This document shows, one piece after another, positions 1-8,965 of a stretch of DNA of 19,466 nt. The position numbers and the translations under genes were made by a program. The stretch is taken from assembly GCA_028565635.1 (NCBI GenBank), contig JAOXYB010015620.1, positions 1 to 19,466 on the forward strand, given 5' to 3'. The notes under the pieces were generated by a model, which searched no databases, was not told the origin of the DNA, and saw only the letters and a program-made list of their open reading frames with translations. Numbering within the stretch: the stretch's first letter is position 1; each line of letters begins with the position of its first letter. Source of the DNA: Phoronis ovalis. Taxonomy: Eukaryota > Phoronida > Phoronidae.

Positions 1-192
1 GTAGGTTCTCCCTGTCTTCACTGATGCCACTTTCTCCATTCCATCTGCTTCCAGTGCAGCCAGGATGCTTTTCACTTCGGGCATGCTGGCCACAGGAACT
101 TTTCGACTTCTTACCAGGTCTCTAATCCTTATTATTGGTTCATGGAAGGACATCATGATTTTCACTGCTGTGTCTGGTGTACCATCAACATC
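1..192 (-). pseudogene. DUF3987 gene block 4, cut by window edge
   Basis: After acceptor ttttcag the frame is open for all 64 codons to base 1 and matches the phase 0 of block 3. It begins DVDGTPDTAVKIMMSFHEP and includes VPVASMPEVKSILAALEADG. This resembles a small helical or winged-helix tail, but I do not recognise a named domain. Confidence 0.45.
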
Positions 193-606
193 CTGAAAAG
201 TAGTACGATATATATTTTAGAATTAAGACAACTCCTCCAGACTTGTTTTCAGACAAACTTCAGATAACGAAGCTAAAACTAGGCTGAAATGAAATTTCAA
301 TCAAAACTGTTTCCTATATAAAATTGTTCTGAGCAAGATTAGCATAAATAATAAATATATACAAGTAGGTGATGTTAAACCAAATTATTTGTTATGTTTC
401 CTTTTTATTCTATTTTATAAATGATCATAAGAACATTGCCATAAAATAGCCCAAAGTTTTAAGTTAAAAAAGATACTTTCTGTGCAAAACAAATTGTCAA
501 TTTTAAGACCATTTTTACATCTATATAGACGTTAGAATATCCTGAAGCTGGACTACTGTTGATAAAATTTTATGACAAAGCATACTGAAATGTGATGAAT
601 GTTTAC
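193..606 (-). other. Intron between DUF3987 blocks 3 and 4
   Basis: The interval has GT-AG borders joining two phase-0 blocks and is AT-rich. No second coding signal or repeat is seen in it. Confidence 0.45.
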
Positions 607-735
607 CTGTTTTTCTTGAGTCATCACAGCCACTTGAGCCATGGAATGGAGAAATATCTCCATGGCTTCTTGCACCGTTTCAAGTTGAATGGTGGTCGAT
701 AAATCCGGCTCTGTGTTTGTTAGTAATGGTGACAA
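607..735 (-). pseudogene. DUF3987 gene block 3
   Basis: Forty-three open codons read LSPLLTNTEPDLSTTIQLET and end ...VAVMTQEKQ at a good donor, CAG|gtaaac. An acceptor-like cttag lies immediately upstream. The TAG inside that signal would be an in-frame stop if this were one exon with block 2. The amphipathic helical composition fits the C-terminal part of the family. Confidence 0.4.
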
Positions 736-756
736 CTAAGTGCTAGCTTATATAGT

Positions 757-1449
757 GACATGATCCATTAATTTTGTCACACGGCCTAAGTCCATGTCAC
801 CATTTAAAATTTTATGATTTTTTTTCTATGGCAAATTCGTCATTCTGACTTTCCAGCCAGAGAAATGATTCACTTGCAAAGATATACTCTGTTGGAATTT
901 CGTGAAAACTTTGAATATCATTTAAAACAGCAGGAATGCTTCTCATGCGTGGAAATAAATTATTGAGTTCCTTCAGGGCGTTTTTTACATCTGATGACAG
1001 AGTGAAACGTGGCCTTACAACAAACAGTAGCTTTCTGTCGATTAGCCCATCGTTCACTGTGGTGAGCTCTTTGACTATTCTTGCCATAGCATCTTCTTGG
1101 GTTGCGCCCCAAATGCTAATATTACACTGTTCAATGCTGCGGCTGGAATTATTCAATTCTTTTTTCCAGCCGCTGTTGCTCCATAGTTTGGAAAAAACTG
1201 TCCGATCACAGGAGCCTTCTTTTGGTTTGGCATTTATTATTTCCCACAAATTCATGGCCTCATCGGTAGCTATTATTAGATTTCCATCATTTGATATCAT
1301 TTTTGAATGTAGGCCACTCATGGTAAATGTGTCCAGGACATTCATATCTTTAAACACATTACTAAATGCATTGGTTTTCCCTGTATTTGGCATGCTGCCA
1401 ATTACACAATAGATTGTAGGCGAAATGCTCCATGTGTTGGTCAGTTTGA
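757..1449 (-). pseudogene. DUF3987 gene block 2 (P-loop core)
   Basis: It opens after acceptor atataacag in phase 1 and reads KLTNTWSISPTIYCVIG, then GSMPNTGKT (1399-1373 approximately). It stays open for about 210 codons to a TAA at 814-812. If one base of the A8 run (818-825) is ignored, the frame continues HKILNGDMDLGRVTKLMDHV up to a TAA at 750-748. That continuation fits the domain pattern, so the shift looks like a mutation or a base-calling error. Confidence 0.5.
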
Positions 1450-2165
1450 CTGTTATATATTAGAATATTATGTGAACAAATTTGAGTTCAATGATACAGA
1501 TGTAAATATGTTGGTGTGATTGTCATTCAATACCTCAAAGCCATGAGGTATATTCTTAAAATTTGCATATACAATACTCTATTACATAACAGTCTTAAAG
1601 CAGGATAAATAGCCTGAGTAAAGTAAAGACTGAATACACCAGAAGCAATATAATATGTGCTAACCTTATGAATGTATTTGGAATCAGGAGTGAAATTCTT
1701 TGTAAGGGATGTCATGGTTAAACACATCATAGAACTCCATTATGATGAGAAAGCTGATAACTTTATAAATTTATGAATTAATAGTCAAGGCAAGTGAACA
1801 TCTGTATATATTAGTGAACTGCAACTACCACAATTATCAGTTCCTTATGATAAGTATTAAGAAAAAGTGAAGCACAGGACAATTGGACAACATTGGTTTT
1901 TTGAACGATACTACGAACGTATATCAACTTTGCGTCAAGATTCAACTGGCAATATCACATTAAATTAACATTCCAATAGGGTGGAAGATTGGTATAATAG
2001 GAAGAAGGCTCTAATCATAAACTATCTGTATTATTTTCATTGTTCTTAAATTTCAATCTTGTAATACATTCAAATATAAAAGGGGTTGTATGTAAAACGT
2101 ATTCACTGTAATTTCTCACTCTTCTAATCCAACCCAAAAACAAAAATAGACACAACATCGTCACA
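1450..2165 (-). other. Gap between DUF3987 blocks 1 and 2
   Basis: This is probably an intron. A short stretch at about 1745-1678 (minus) ends in a fair donor (CATAAG|gttagc) and reads MTSLTKNFTPDSKYIHK in one frame, but its phase joins neither neighbour, so it is not called as an exon. Confidence 0.35.
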
Positions 2166-2370
2166 TTAACGCTTGACATTCCTGCACAGGAATTGACTGC
2201 AACCAGCAGTGCAGTCAGCAAAAATTCAGGCAAAGTGCCAAACGAAGTGGCCAATGGCAGCATCCACAGGATGTCTTCATCTAATGTATTCTTCAGTGGG
2301 AACTGCAAATTCCAAGCCCAATAACTTGCGAGATGTCCTCTTTGCATGCACGTTTTCTAGGAGTTGCCAT
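2166..2370 (-). pseudogene. DUF3987 gene block 1 (N-terminal helices)
   Basis: The domain-like frame reads FPLKNTLDEDILWMLPLATS and continues PEFLLTALLVAVNSCAG, the usual opening of the family. An ATG directly after a good acceptor (tttttttgcag) at 2370 opens a different frame (MATPRKRACKEDISQ), so start and domain are out of register. The 3' boundary is uncertain: AGC|gttaat or AAT|gtgacg, at about 2171 or 2165. Confidence 0.4.
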
Positions 2371-3186
2371 CTGCAAAAAAATATAACTAGCTGTTATACA
2401 GTATTTGAAATTTAATGCTCAGTTAATAAAACTACAAGTTAATATTACTATTGTTATGATATTTGTAGCATTTCTCAACTACACCTATAAAATGTTTCAT
2501 TTATTGTATTACATTCCATTGTAATAGAAAACACCAAATAAATACAAAACAGTGGGTTGATCAGGGAGGTACGCCGAGGGGGATTACTTAGTGTACGGGG
2601 ATGTGCTGCTGAACAATAAAACAAACAGTGACATTTCAGGGTGTTTTAAAATTTTGGAGTTCAAATTTCCACATTTTTGGTTAAAAGTTGGTCCAAAAAT
2701 TGTTGCTTCAGTCACAAAAATTTTGCTGGGGCTACATTTTTATCTTATAGCTCTAATCTGTCTTATAACACTGAAATTTAATCTAATCATTTTCAATAAT
2801 CACTCAGTACATTTAATTTGAGTACCAACTTCCAGAAGTTTAATTTTATAAGCTTAATAATATGACAGGACAATAAATGGTGAAGAATATTATCTTATAA
2901 CCCCACAAAAAGTAAACTACATGTAAGAAATATTATTTTCTAGCTAAAGTATTGGATTTGCTGTGAATAAACTGCGCAGCATTTATTTGATTTAAGATAA
3001 AATGGTCTCAGATTTTTGAAATTCCTCTTAGTTCTGAAATGATGTGCTTCTAAAGATATGAGTGTCAGAAAAAAATGAAAAATTTCAGAATTTTGGAAAG
3101 TAATGACATTTTAATGATACAAAAAAATTTAAATCTGAGACGCTGTATTTCTATTTCTGTTAGAAGTTAATATTAAGATGCGAATT

Positions 3187-3350
3187 CAATGGGCTATCAA
3201 TTACTTGGTGCAAAAGCTTTGAACAATTTCACAAACTCAAAACTGGATTTTTGAAACTGAAAATGTTTCACGACTTCATAAAAGTATCATCCATTTTAAA
3301 ATATTTTAAGTATATAGTTATCGCATAATAATTATTCTGTATTTCGTCAA
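3187..3350. repeat. Old direct duplication, copy 1
   Basis: The best-conserved core is 3187-3270, including the shared block tttttgaaactgaaaatgtt. It aligns with 3525-3605. Weaker similarity continues past the core (cataataattattctgtatt). Both copies lie in the same orientation, 338 bp apart. Confidence 0.6.
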
Positions 3351-3524
3351 ATTATGAGCTTTCTTCAATTTCATTACAATTTGAAAAGGGAAATTTGAAA
3401 TAACTGTATTTTTTTGAAATTTGTTATAAATATATCCTGTTAATTACTAACATATTTGTTTGGCTTGTATGTACTAGGAACTAATTGGCCCTACAAATTT
3501 CAAAATTCATCTCAAGAAGGCTTT

Positions 3525-3675
3525 CAAGGGGCTACCAATTACTTGTGCAAAAGTTTGAAGATTTGTCGAATTCAGAATCTGATTTTTGAAACTGAAAATG
3601 TTTCAAGAGTGCATACTAGTGTGTCTGTTTTATGCAATAAAGTTATTATAAACTAATTATTCTATTCTATTTCAA
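3525..3675. repeat. Old direct duplication, copy 2
   Basis: This is the partner of 3187-3350. It shares ggctaccaattacttg (copy 1 has ggctatcaattacttg), caaaag and the gaaactgaaaatgtttca block. It is about 75-80% identical by eye with small indels. There are no terminal repeats or coding content to assign a class. Confidence 0.6.
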
Positions 3676-5285
3676 GAACCTTTCCTAAAAATGTTCATAC
3701 TTATTAAATTAAGTAGCCCTGGCAACACAAGTCAGTGCTTACAACATAAACCGTTAGTATAAGAGAACAAATCTTTGTACAACATATATGTTATCATATT
3801 TTTACTGTGTAAAGCTTTTCAACCATATTCTAAATTTCACTACTATGCCCTTATAACCTGGCTGCATAAAAAGTATGAATAAACAAATATTTGAATCAAT
3901 GAAATAACATTTTTTTAAATTAAACAATGAATGAAATTTACAGTTTAGTCATAAATAAAAGTAATATCAAAATAAAAACGAATAGTACTTATAAAAAAAT
4001 ATACATTTAGATATATGCAAGTGTATTTCATTCTTTCTGCTAGTACTGTTGCAATGATTTCACATATATTAATATCGTGATTCCCTAATTTTTTCACCAT
4101 TACAGGCATAGGTTAGTTTTTTCTTGAATTTAACTTGCTGAGTAATGTAGCATGATATCCAGTTAACTGTACAGTAAGCAATCGAAAAAGATGGCAGTAT
4201 CAAAAACTTGGCACTTAATGGGTTGACATCTGAAGTTTAAAACTGTATTTAATGCTGATGTTATGATAATTAAATAAAATGAACAAGAAAGATTAACTGA
4301 AACAGATTAACATGTGATATTTTTGTAAGCGCACCCTTTACAAGGTGTAAAAACAAAATGCAGAAAGTGCTAACTTTTTTTGATACCTTGATAATGGCTT
4401 TAGAAGCCCGGGTTTAGAAGACTCCTACCAAGACTCAGACTTTCTGTGATTACCTGATTTAATTTTAATTTTGTGTGCTTGTAAGTTGTTGTTTGATGGA
4501 CTGGAATTTTGGAATAACTCAAATATTTAGAAATTTTGTTTCTTTTTTATTTCAAGTGCCAACTTTTTCCATACCTTACTGGTTATTTACCTTGTGTTTA
4601 TATTATTGGTATGTATGTCATTCACATTGAAATTCATAAAAATGCAATTAAATTAAATGCAGTATTCACACAAATGAAGTTAAAAACCAAACACACAAAG
4701 ATATATAGCTACCAACTTTCGCATACTAGATGGCGTAGTTTTTGTTAAATATAAAATAATAATATTATAGAATATAAGTTAAATTTTATAATTTATAAGT
4801 CATAAATTATTTTAATTATCATTCATTAATAGTATAAAAATAATAATTTTCGTGTTGTTCTTATGGAGGAAGTCCCACTAAATATACACTAAGTGCAATA
4901 GAATAGAATTCATATTAAATGCATTTTAAGCGGAAAATATTTATGCTTTCGCTACCCGCAAAAAGCTTATAAACATACAAATAGAAGACTAGAATAAGAA
5001 AGTAAATAAATAATAAAACTACAATTCTTTATATATTAGATCTATTGCCCTTGAATATATCGTGCTCCATTTACCTGCTCGCGTTCTTCATTCAAATGTG
5101 TCTCTTCTGATATGCAATGTGTCTGCTCAAAGCCACTTTTAAAGCATCGGATTTCTTTAATTGCTGCTCTACCATACCCGGACCAAAGCTTCCTATCACT
5201 CTTCTTTCACAATCAAGTAAAAATGGAGAAATTAATATTCGAGATCAAAAGATTCCGAAGGCATTCTCTTGCACTTTAACATATT

Positions 5286-5415
5286 AAGTTGAAAATCTGT
5301 AAAGCACGGCAACGTGCCAAAGGTTTCAAAATTAAACGGTAGCAATGTTTTTACAATACTATTTTGAAACATTTGGCACGTTAACGTGCCGTTCGTTTCA
5401 AAATGTCTTCAACTT
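5286..5415. repeat. Foldback element with 16-bp perfect palindrome
   Basis: Two inverted arms of about 45-55 bp (5286-5332 and 5361-5415) share AAGTTGAA, GGCA(CGTTA)ACGTGCCAAA and GTTTCAAAAT and enclose a spacer of about 28 bp. The right arm holds the perfect palindrome GGCACGTTAACGTGCC at 5375-5390. It is probably a small non-autonomous DNA element or foldback remnant. A partial relative (gaaacgcttggcacgg) occurs near 5508. Confidence 0.6.
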
Positions 5416-5836
5416 TATATATAAAAGTAAGGAAAAGCATTCATTTGTATAATTGACAAAAGTGATGCATTTTCATAACATTTTTCTGCAGTACAATACT
5501 GTAATATTGAAACGCTTGGCACGGCATACGCCCACAACAAGCTTCATTTATAATGGCACGATAAGTTGTATTTGGTGTACTTTTGCACTACATGTTCATA
5601 TTATTAAAGCCATTGCTGCTGATTGAAGCCTGGATGGAAAATATCAGCGAGAAAAGAACCAAAATTACATGCTACCATTGTGCTTTTAAATGCGAAACTT
5701 ACATTAAACTTAATTTCACTATCCATAATCCCGTCATAACCATTGAGGGTTTTCTAGCTACATCTCAGCAACAGGTTAAAGTTGGCTGTTGCATCAAGTG
5801 TATAATCTACTTGCATGAACAACGTCACCAGAAAAG
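5416..5836. other. Non-coding stretch with an unassigned open frame
   Basis: A 96-codon open frame starts at 5583 (plus) and runs into the repeat that begins at 5837. Its reading (for example YHCAFKCETYIKLNF) matches no family I know, and it lacks splice or promoter context. I treat it as chance or repeat-derived. Confidence 0.4.
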
Positions 5837-6767
5837 CCCGGGTGAGACTCAAATCAGTGGCTGGTACGTATGATTATAAACGAAAACGCGTAAAAAGGGA
5901 GATTTTTAAAAGAAAGCAAGTTAACGTGCTTTACTCAGTTAGGGTTAGTTTTTGGATCAAATATACAAAAAAAGTACCTTATTTGATAATCTGTGCGCGT
6001 TTAAGGTGATTAATTTACTGTGCATGGGGCATGGTATTTTAAAAAATTCAAATAAATTCACAGATAAATGTCAGTGATGCAAATCCTTGTTAGAGAGTTC
6101 GTTATTTTCTTTTCACTTCCGCATTGACGCGATCAAAAGGACATTTAATGCTCTAGGCAGGCATCTATTATCCCTGTATATGTACACATTCTTGGAAGTG
6201 GCACCCAATCAATTACTAATCAACTTTAAAAATGGAAAACGCATTTAGGGGCTTTTTCAAATTGAAACCTATTCACAAACATGGGTGGCAGTCATTTCCT
6301 TGACTCGGACCCCGGGCGGAAAGACACTTGATACACATTCAGTCATTTTTTAAACGGAATATCGGCAACCCAGGGAACCGACTCAAATATACACTGGTAC
6401 CTATGTGCGTGAATGGGTTTTTGAAAAAGCCCCTAAATGCGTTTTCCCATTTTAAAATTTTGACCTCTTGGAATTTATAGATACCCTAAATGTGTTGAGA
6501 AATTATTTTTGCAAAAATGCTCGGGAAACGGAATTATTGGAATTTCACTCGAACTTTATCTCAAATTAACTTTTGAGGCGAAGTTTGGATCGACTTCGAT
6601 TCACTAAACGAGTACAGTTACCCTTTTGTATATTTTATCGAAAAATGTAAACCTAAATGAGTAACACGCATTAACGTGCTAATTAGTTATTTTAAAAAAT
6701 CACCCTTTTTACACGTTTTTGTTAAGGCACATGCGTACCAGCCATTGATTTGAGTCGGACCCCCGGG
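5837..6767. mobile_element. Long-inverted-repeat non-autonomous element, nested complex
   Basis: The sequence is bounded by CCCGGG at 5837-5842 and 6762-6767. Left and right ends are inverted repeats of each other over about 150 bp at roughly 75% identity. Shared blocks include GACTCAAATC, GGCTGGTACG, GCGTAAAAAGGG/GTGTAAAAAGGG, GATTTTT(T)AAAA and AAATATACAAAA. There is no transposase frame inside. It contains the smaller element 6226-6455. The CCCGGG...GACTCAAAT...GGTAC core also recurs twice inside it in alternating orientation, so division into two neighbouring elements (5837-6316 and 6371-6767) is an alternative. No target-site duplication is visible. Confidence 0.6.
6226..6455. mobile_element. 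TTAA-flanked miniature inverted-repeat element (MITE)
   Basis: The element is flanked by TTAA at 6226-6229 and 6452-6455. The left arm (from 6230) and the right arm (ending 6451) are near-perfect inverted repeats over about 35 bp. They share AAAACGCATTTAGGGGCTTT and TTTCAAA, and weaker symmetry extends to about 85 bp per arm. The total length is about 230 bp and it has no coding capacity. TTAA target duplications are typical of piggyBac-like transposons and several MITE families, so mobilisation by such a transposase is an inference. Confidence 0.7.
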
Positions 6768-8341
6768 ATCAGCAATCAACAGATGACAAAAAAAAATAGT
6801 ATCTGCACGACTTGGTGCTAGCATTGCCGCGCATGGTTGAGTCATTAAACTGGTAACGATAGAATTTCAAATAGTTTTAGGTATAACCCTTCAGCGAGGC
6901 AGCTGGAGTGACAATAATTATGACTGCATCATATACAATTTTGTGCATGGGGCAAAATACCGGAAAGGCCGCTATAAAGAGTTTGAATTTTTTTTGTAGA
7001 GAACACGCTTCGCAGATAGTTGGCTGCCGGTTGATGTTTATCATGATAATAGACGTAACAGGCTCTGAAATATAAATAAGAAAACTAATTCCCTAAAAAT
7101 ATCGAAACATCTAGCGACTAATTAAGATTGATACTAATCTGTCAACTTCATTGCACATCTGTGCAGTATATATATATGTTAGCTTCATACATTCTACATA
7201 ACAATGTTACTTAGAGGCAGGTAATTAAGAATTTATTTTTTGGCAGCTAGGGCCAGGTAATAATGAGAGGTAACATTTTTATTTTGGCCTCTCCGTAAAC
7301 TGAATTCTCTTTATTTTTAGTAAATAAATACGAACGTTTTAATCTAGATACATGTATATAAGGTAAAAGATGTAGTCGTATGTTTAATGTTTAATGACTT
7401 GACACAGTACAGAGGTCTATTTAAATATATTAGTGTTTTCTTTTAATTTTCTGAATCACAATTTTTTCAAATCATATCTTTAAAATGCACCAGAAGCTAT
7501 AATTTGCCTATAAATTTCGTAATTTCTCCCCGGGGAGTACCCCTTCAATACATACCACCAGGCATTTAATAAATGAATAATACATTAATTTTCTTAAATA
7601 ACATACTATCATGCCTGATAATAGAAAAGAATGCTGCAATGTGATGGCTTTGCATTACAAGTATTTTGTAAAAGATACATCCCCTAAATGCAACAAAGCA
7701 GTATATAGATAATGTCACTGATGCCAAGATGATAACAAGTGACAGCCATTCCACAGAGCCCCACGAATGTTTGTGTATAATTAAACTGAATTTGGGCTAC
7801 AGATTTTGTCTCATCTATCTAAAAAATCTATTGTGTTAACTTTTTTTGAAGTTTGTAATTTTGGTTGTATAGCATTTATGCAAGTCTCTTAATTATTGGT
7901 ATAAATAATTATTCATATTTGACAACGCGTTTCAACGCGAACAGTATATACAGTGAAATTTGATTTATTCAAAAAGTTCCAATCTGTATACAAAAGAAAT
8001 TTGAAGTATAAAAAGTGGCACAATGTGTCATGGCAAAAAACAGTCCAAGAATGCACCAGATTGCAGGGAATCAAATAAAATATTCAAATATTTACCGGGG
8101 CCATGACCATAGTTGCGCTTCGCGCCTTGCGGCCACTCGCACAAATGCTACCTAACTCAAATTTCTGAGAGGGGTGTAATAATTTTGGGTACATAGTCTA
8201 AGGGGGTGGTTGCAATTTTTTGCGCAAGTCCTAGAGGGATGAGCTAAATTTTTTTGTGCACCATGTTTTTGAAATGCACGCCTGTGGTAAGTTCTGACCA
8301 GTCCCTAATGCACTATTATGGAGAGCTATAGGGGGGTTTTC
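6768..8341. other. Non-coding stretch
   Basis: No gene is called. A minus-strand open frame at 7754-7566 reads as a hydrophobic segment (WLSLVIILASVTLSIYCF) but has no family match and no splice context. A 12-bp GC palindrome (CTCCCCGGGGAG, 7526-7537) and the repeated AACGCG at about 7924-7940 are the only local structures seen. From about 8090 the sequence becomes richer in G and C and leads into the motif cluster at 8342. Confidence 0.5.
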
Positions 8342-8523
8342 GCGAGCAGCGAGCATTGAGGTCTGTTAAGTCCGAGCAGTGAGCATTTTCTTTTGTGGCG
8401 GCCATTTTTTTTCTATTTGCTTTTTTTGTAACTTGCCGATTTTTTACCGACCTTTTTTTTGGTTGTTTATTTTCTTATTAAGTGCGAGCAGCTAGCATTG
8501 CCAATTTTTAAGTACGAGCATTG
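8342..8523. repeat. Cluster of TTAAGTnCGAGCAGYnAGCATT motifs
   Basis: Four related motifs occur at 8342-8357, 8366-8388, 8478-8500 and 8508-8523 (the last is shortened). Low-complexity T runs separate them. The last three share TTAAGT followed by nCGAGCA. They look like decayed units of a short tandem or dispersed repeat. No coding sense is evident. Confidence 0.55.
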
Positions 8524-8726
8524 CACCCTGGGGGGACCTCCTATCCCCTCATTATGAGCCTTGATTTAGATTGAAGATTAATTATGGTTCTTAGGTATTC
8601 CGGATGTATACATGTAATTACGGAAGCACCGGGGGAAGCATATATCGAGTCTGTTCCCCGTAATATCTGTTCCCCAGGCCAGTCCGGCTGGCTGACAAAC
8701 AAACCCTAAATAGGTCCGCCAAGGTA

Positions 8727-8965
8727 GAACAGATATGACTTTCTAAAGCAACGCCGTAAAACGATTTATTTAAGCATGAAAAATATCTTTGTCTTTAAAT
8801 TTCAGCTGGCAACTGAGACTATTTCACCTGGCAGATACAGGTTTGCCGCATGCTCAGCTGGCTAGTGAATTTTTTGAAAAAATCAGCTAGCTGGTGAATG
8901 GGAACAGATATATGGCCTTCCAAAGGCATCAACAAATGGTTTATATAATCATGAAACATGCATGT
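8727..8965. repeat. Duplicated GAACAGATAT block pair
   Basis: Bases 8727-8787 and about 8900-8962 align in direct orientation. They share GAACAGATAT, a CTTnC(A/T)AA(A)G segment, (G/C)GATTTAT/GGTTTAT and the AnCATGAAA block. The same GGGAACAGATAT motif also occurs inverted near 8660-8676 (atatctgttccc). Neighbouring CAGCTGGCTAG/CAGCTAGCTGG words are also repeated. It is probably a decayed repeat remnant. Confidence 0.5.

Larger units (their letters stand above)
1..2370 (-). pseudogene. Degenerate DUF3987-type P-loop protein gene (partial)
   Basis: Readable blocks on the minus strand run 2370-2166, 1449-757, 735-607 and 192-1, and the 3' end is cut by the window edge. Together they match the DUF3987 layout: a helical N-terminal block, a P-loop segment GSMPNTGKT, a Walker-B-like LIIATDE, an NISIWGATQE strand, NDGLIDRKLLF near the C-terminal end of the core, then a helical tail. 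Family knowledge: DUF3987 proteins are mostly bacterial or phage proteins related to P-loop ATPases, with some eukaryotic members of unknown role. Signs of decay: block 1 and block 2 do not share a splice phase; block 2 loses frame at an A8 run (818-825); the region joining block 3 holds an in-frame TAA (750-748) and TAG (738-736). The junction from block 3 to block 4 is clean (CAG|gtaaac ... ttttcag|GAT). A functional gene with assembly errors remains possible. Confidence 0.5.
2371..5285. other. Long non-coding AT-rich tract
   Basis: No convincing gene is seen. Short open frames here are AT-biased, low in complexity and lack splice context. The only structure recognised is an old direct duplication (3187-3350 and 3525-3675), listed separately. 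Confidence 0.6.

Noticed and set aside
936-1412. Plus-strand open frame of 158 codons
   Set aside because: It is the antisense shadow of the DUF3987 block 2, which carries the recognisable motifs.
1678-1745. Possible extra exon of the DUF3987 gene ending CATAAG|gttagc
   Set aside because: The donor is good, but no frame joins it in phase to either neighbour.
5583-5873. Plus-strand frame of 96 codons with several Cys and His residues
   Set aside because: No regular zinc-finger spacing, no splice context, and its end falls in the repeat starting at 5837.
7566-7754. Minus-strand hydrophobic frame resembling a membrane segment
   Set aside because: One segment only, no recognised family and no acceptor or donor in phase. 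AT-rich DNA often yields such frames.
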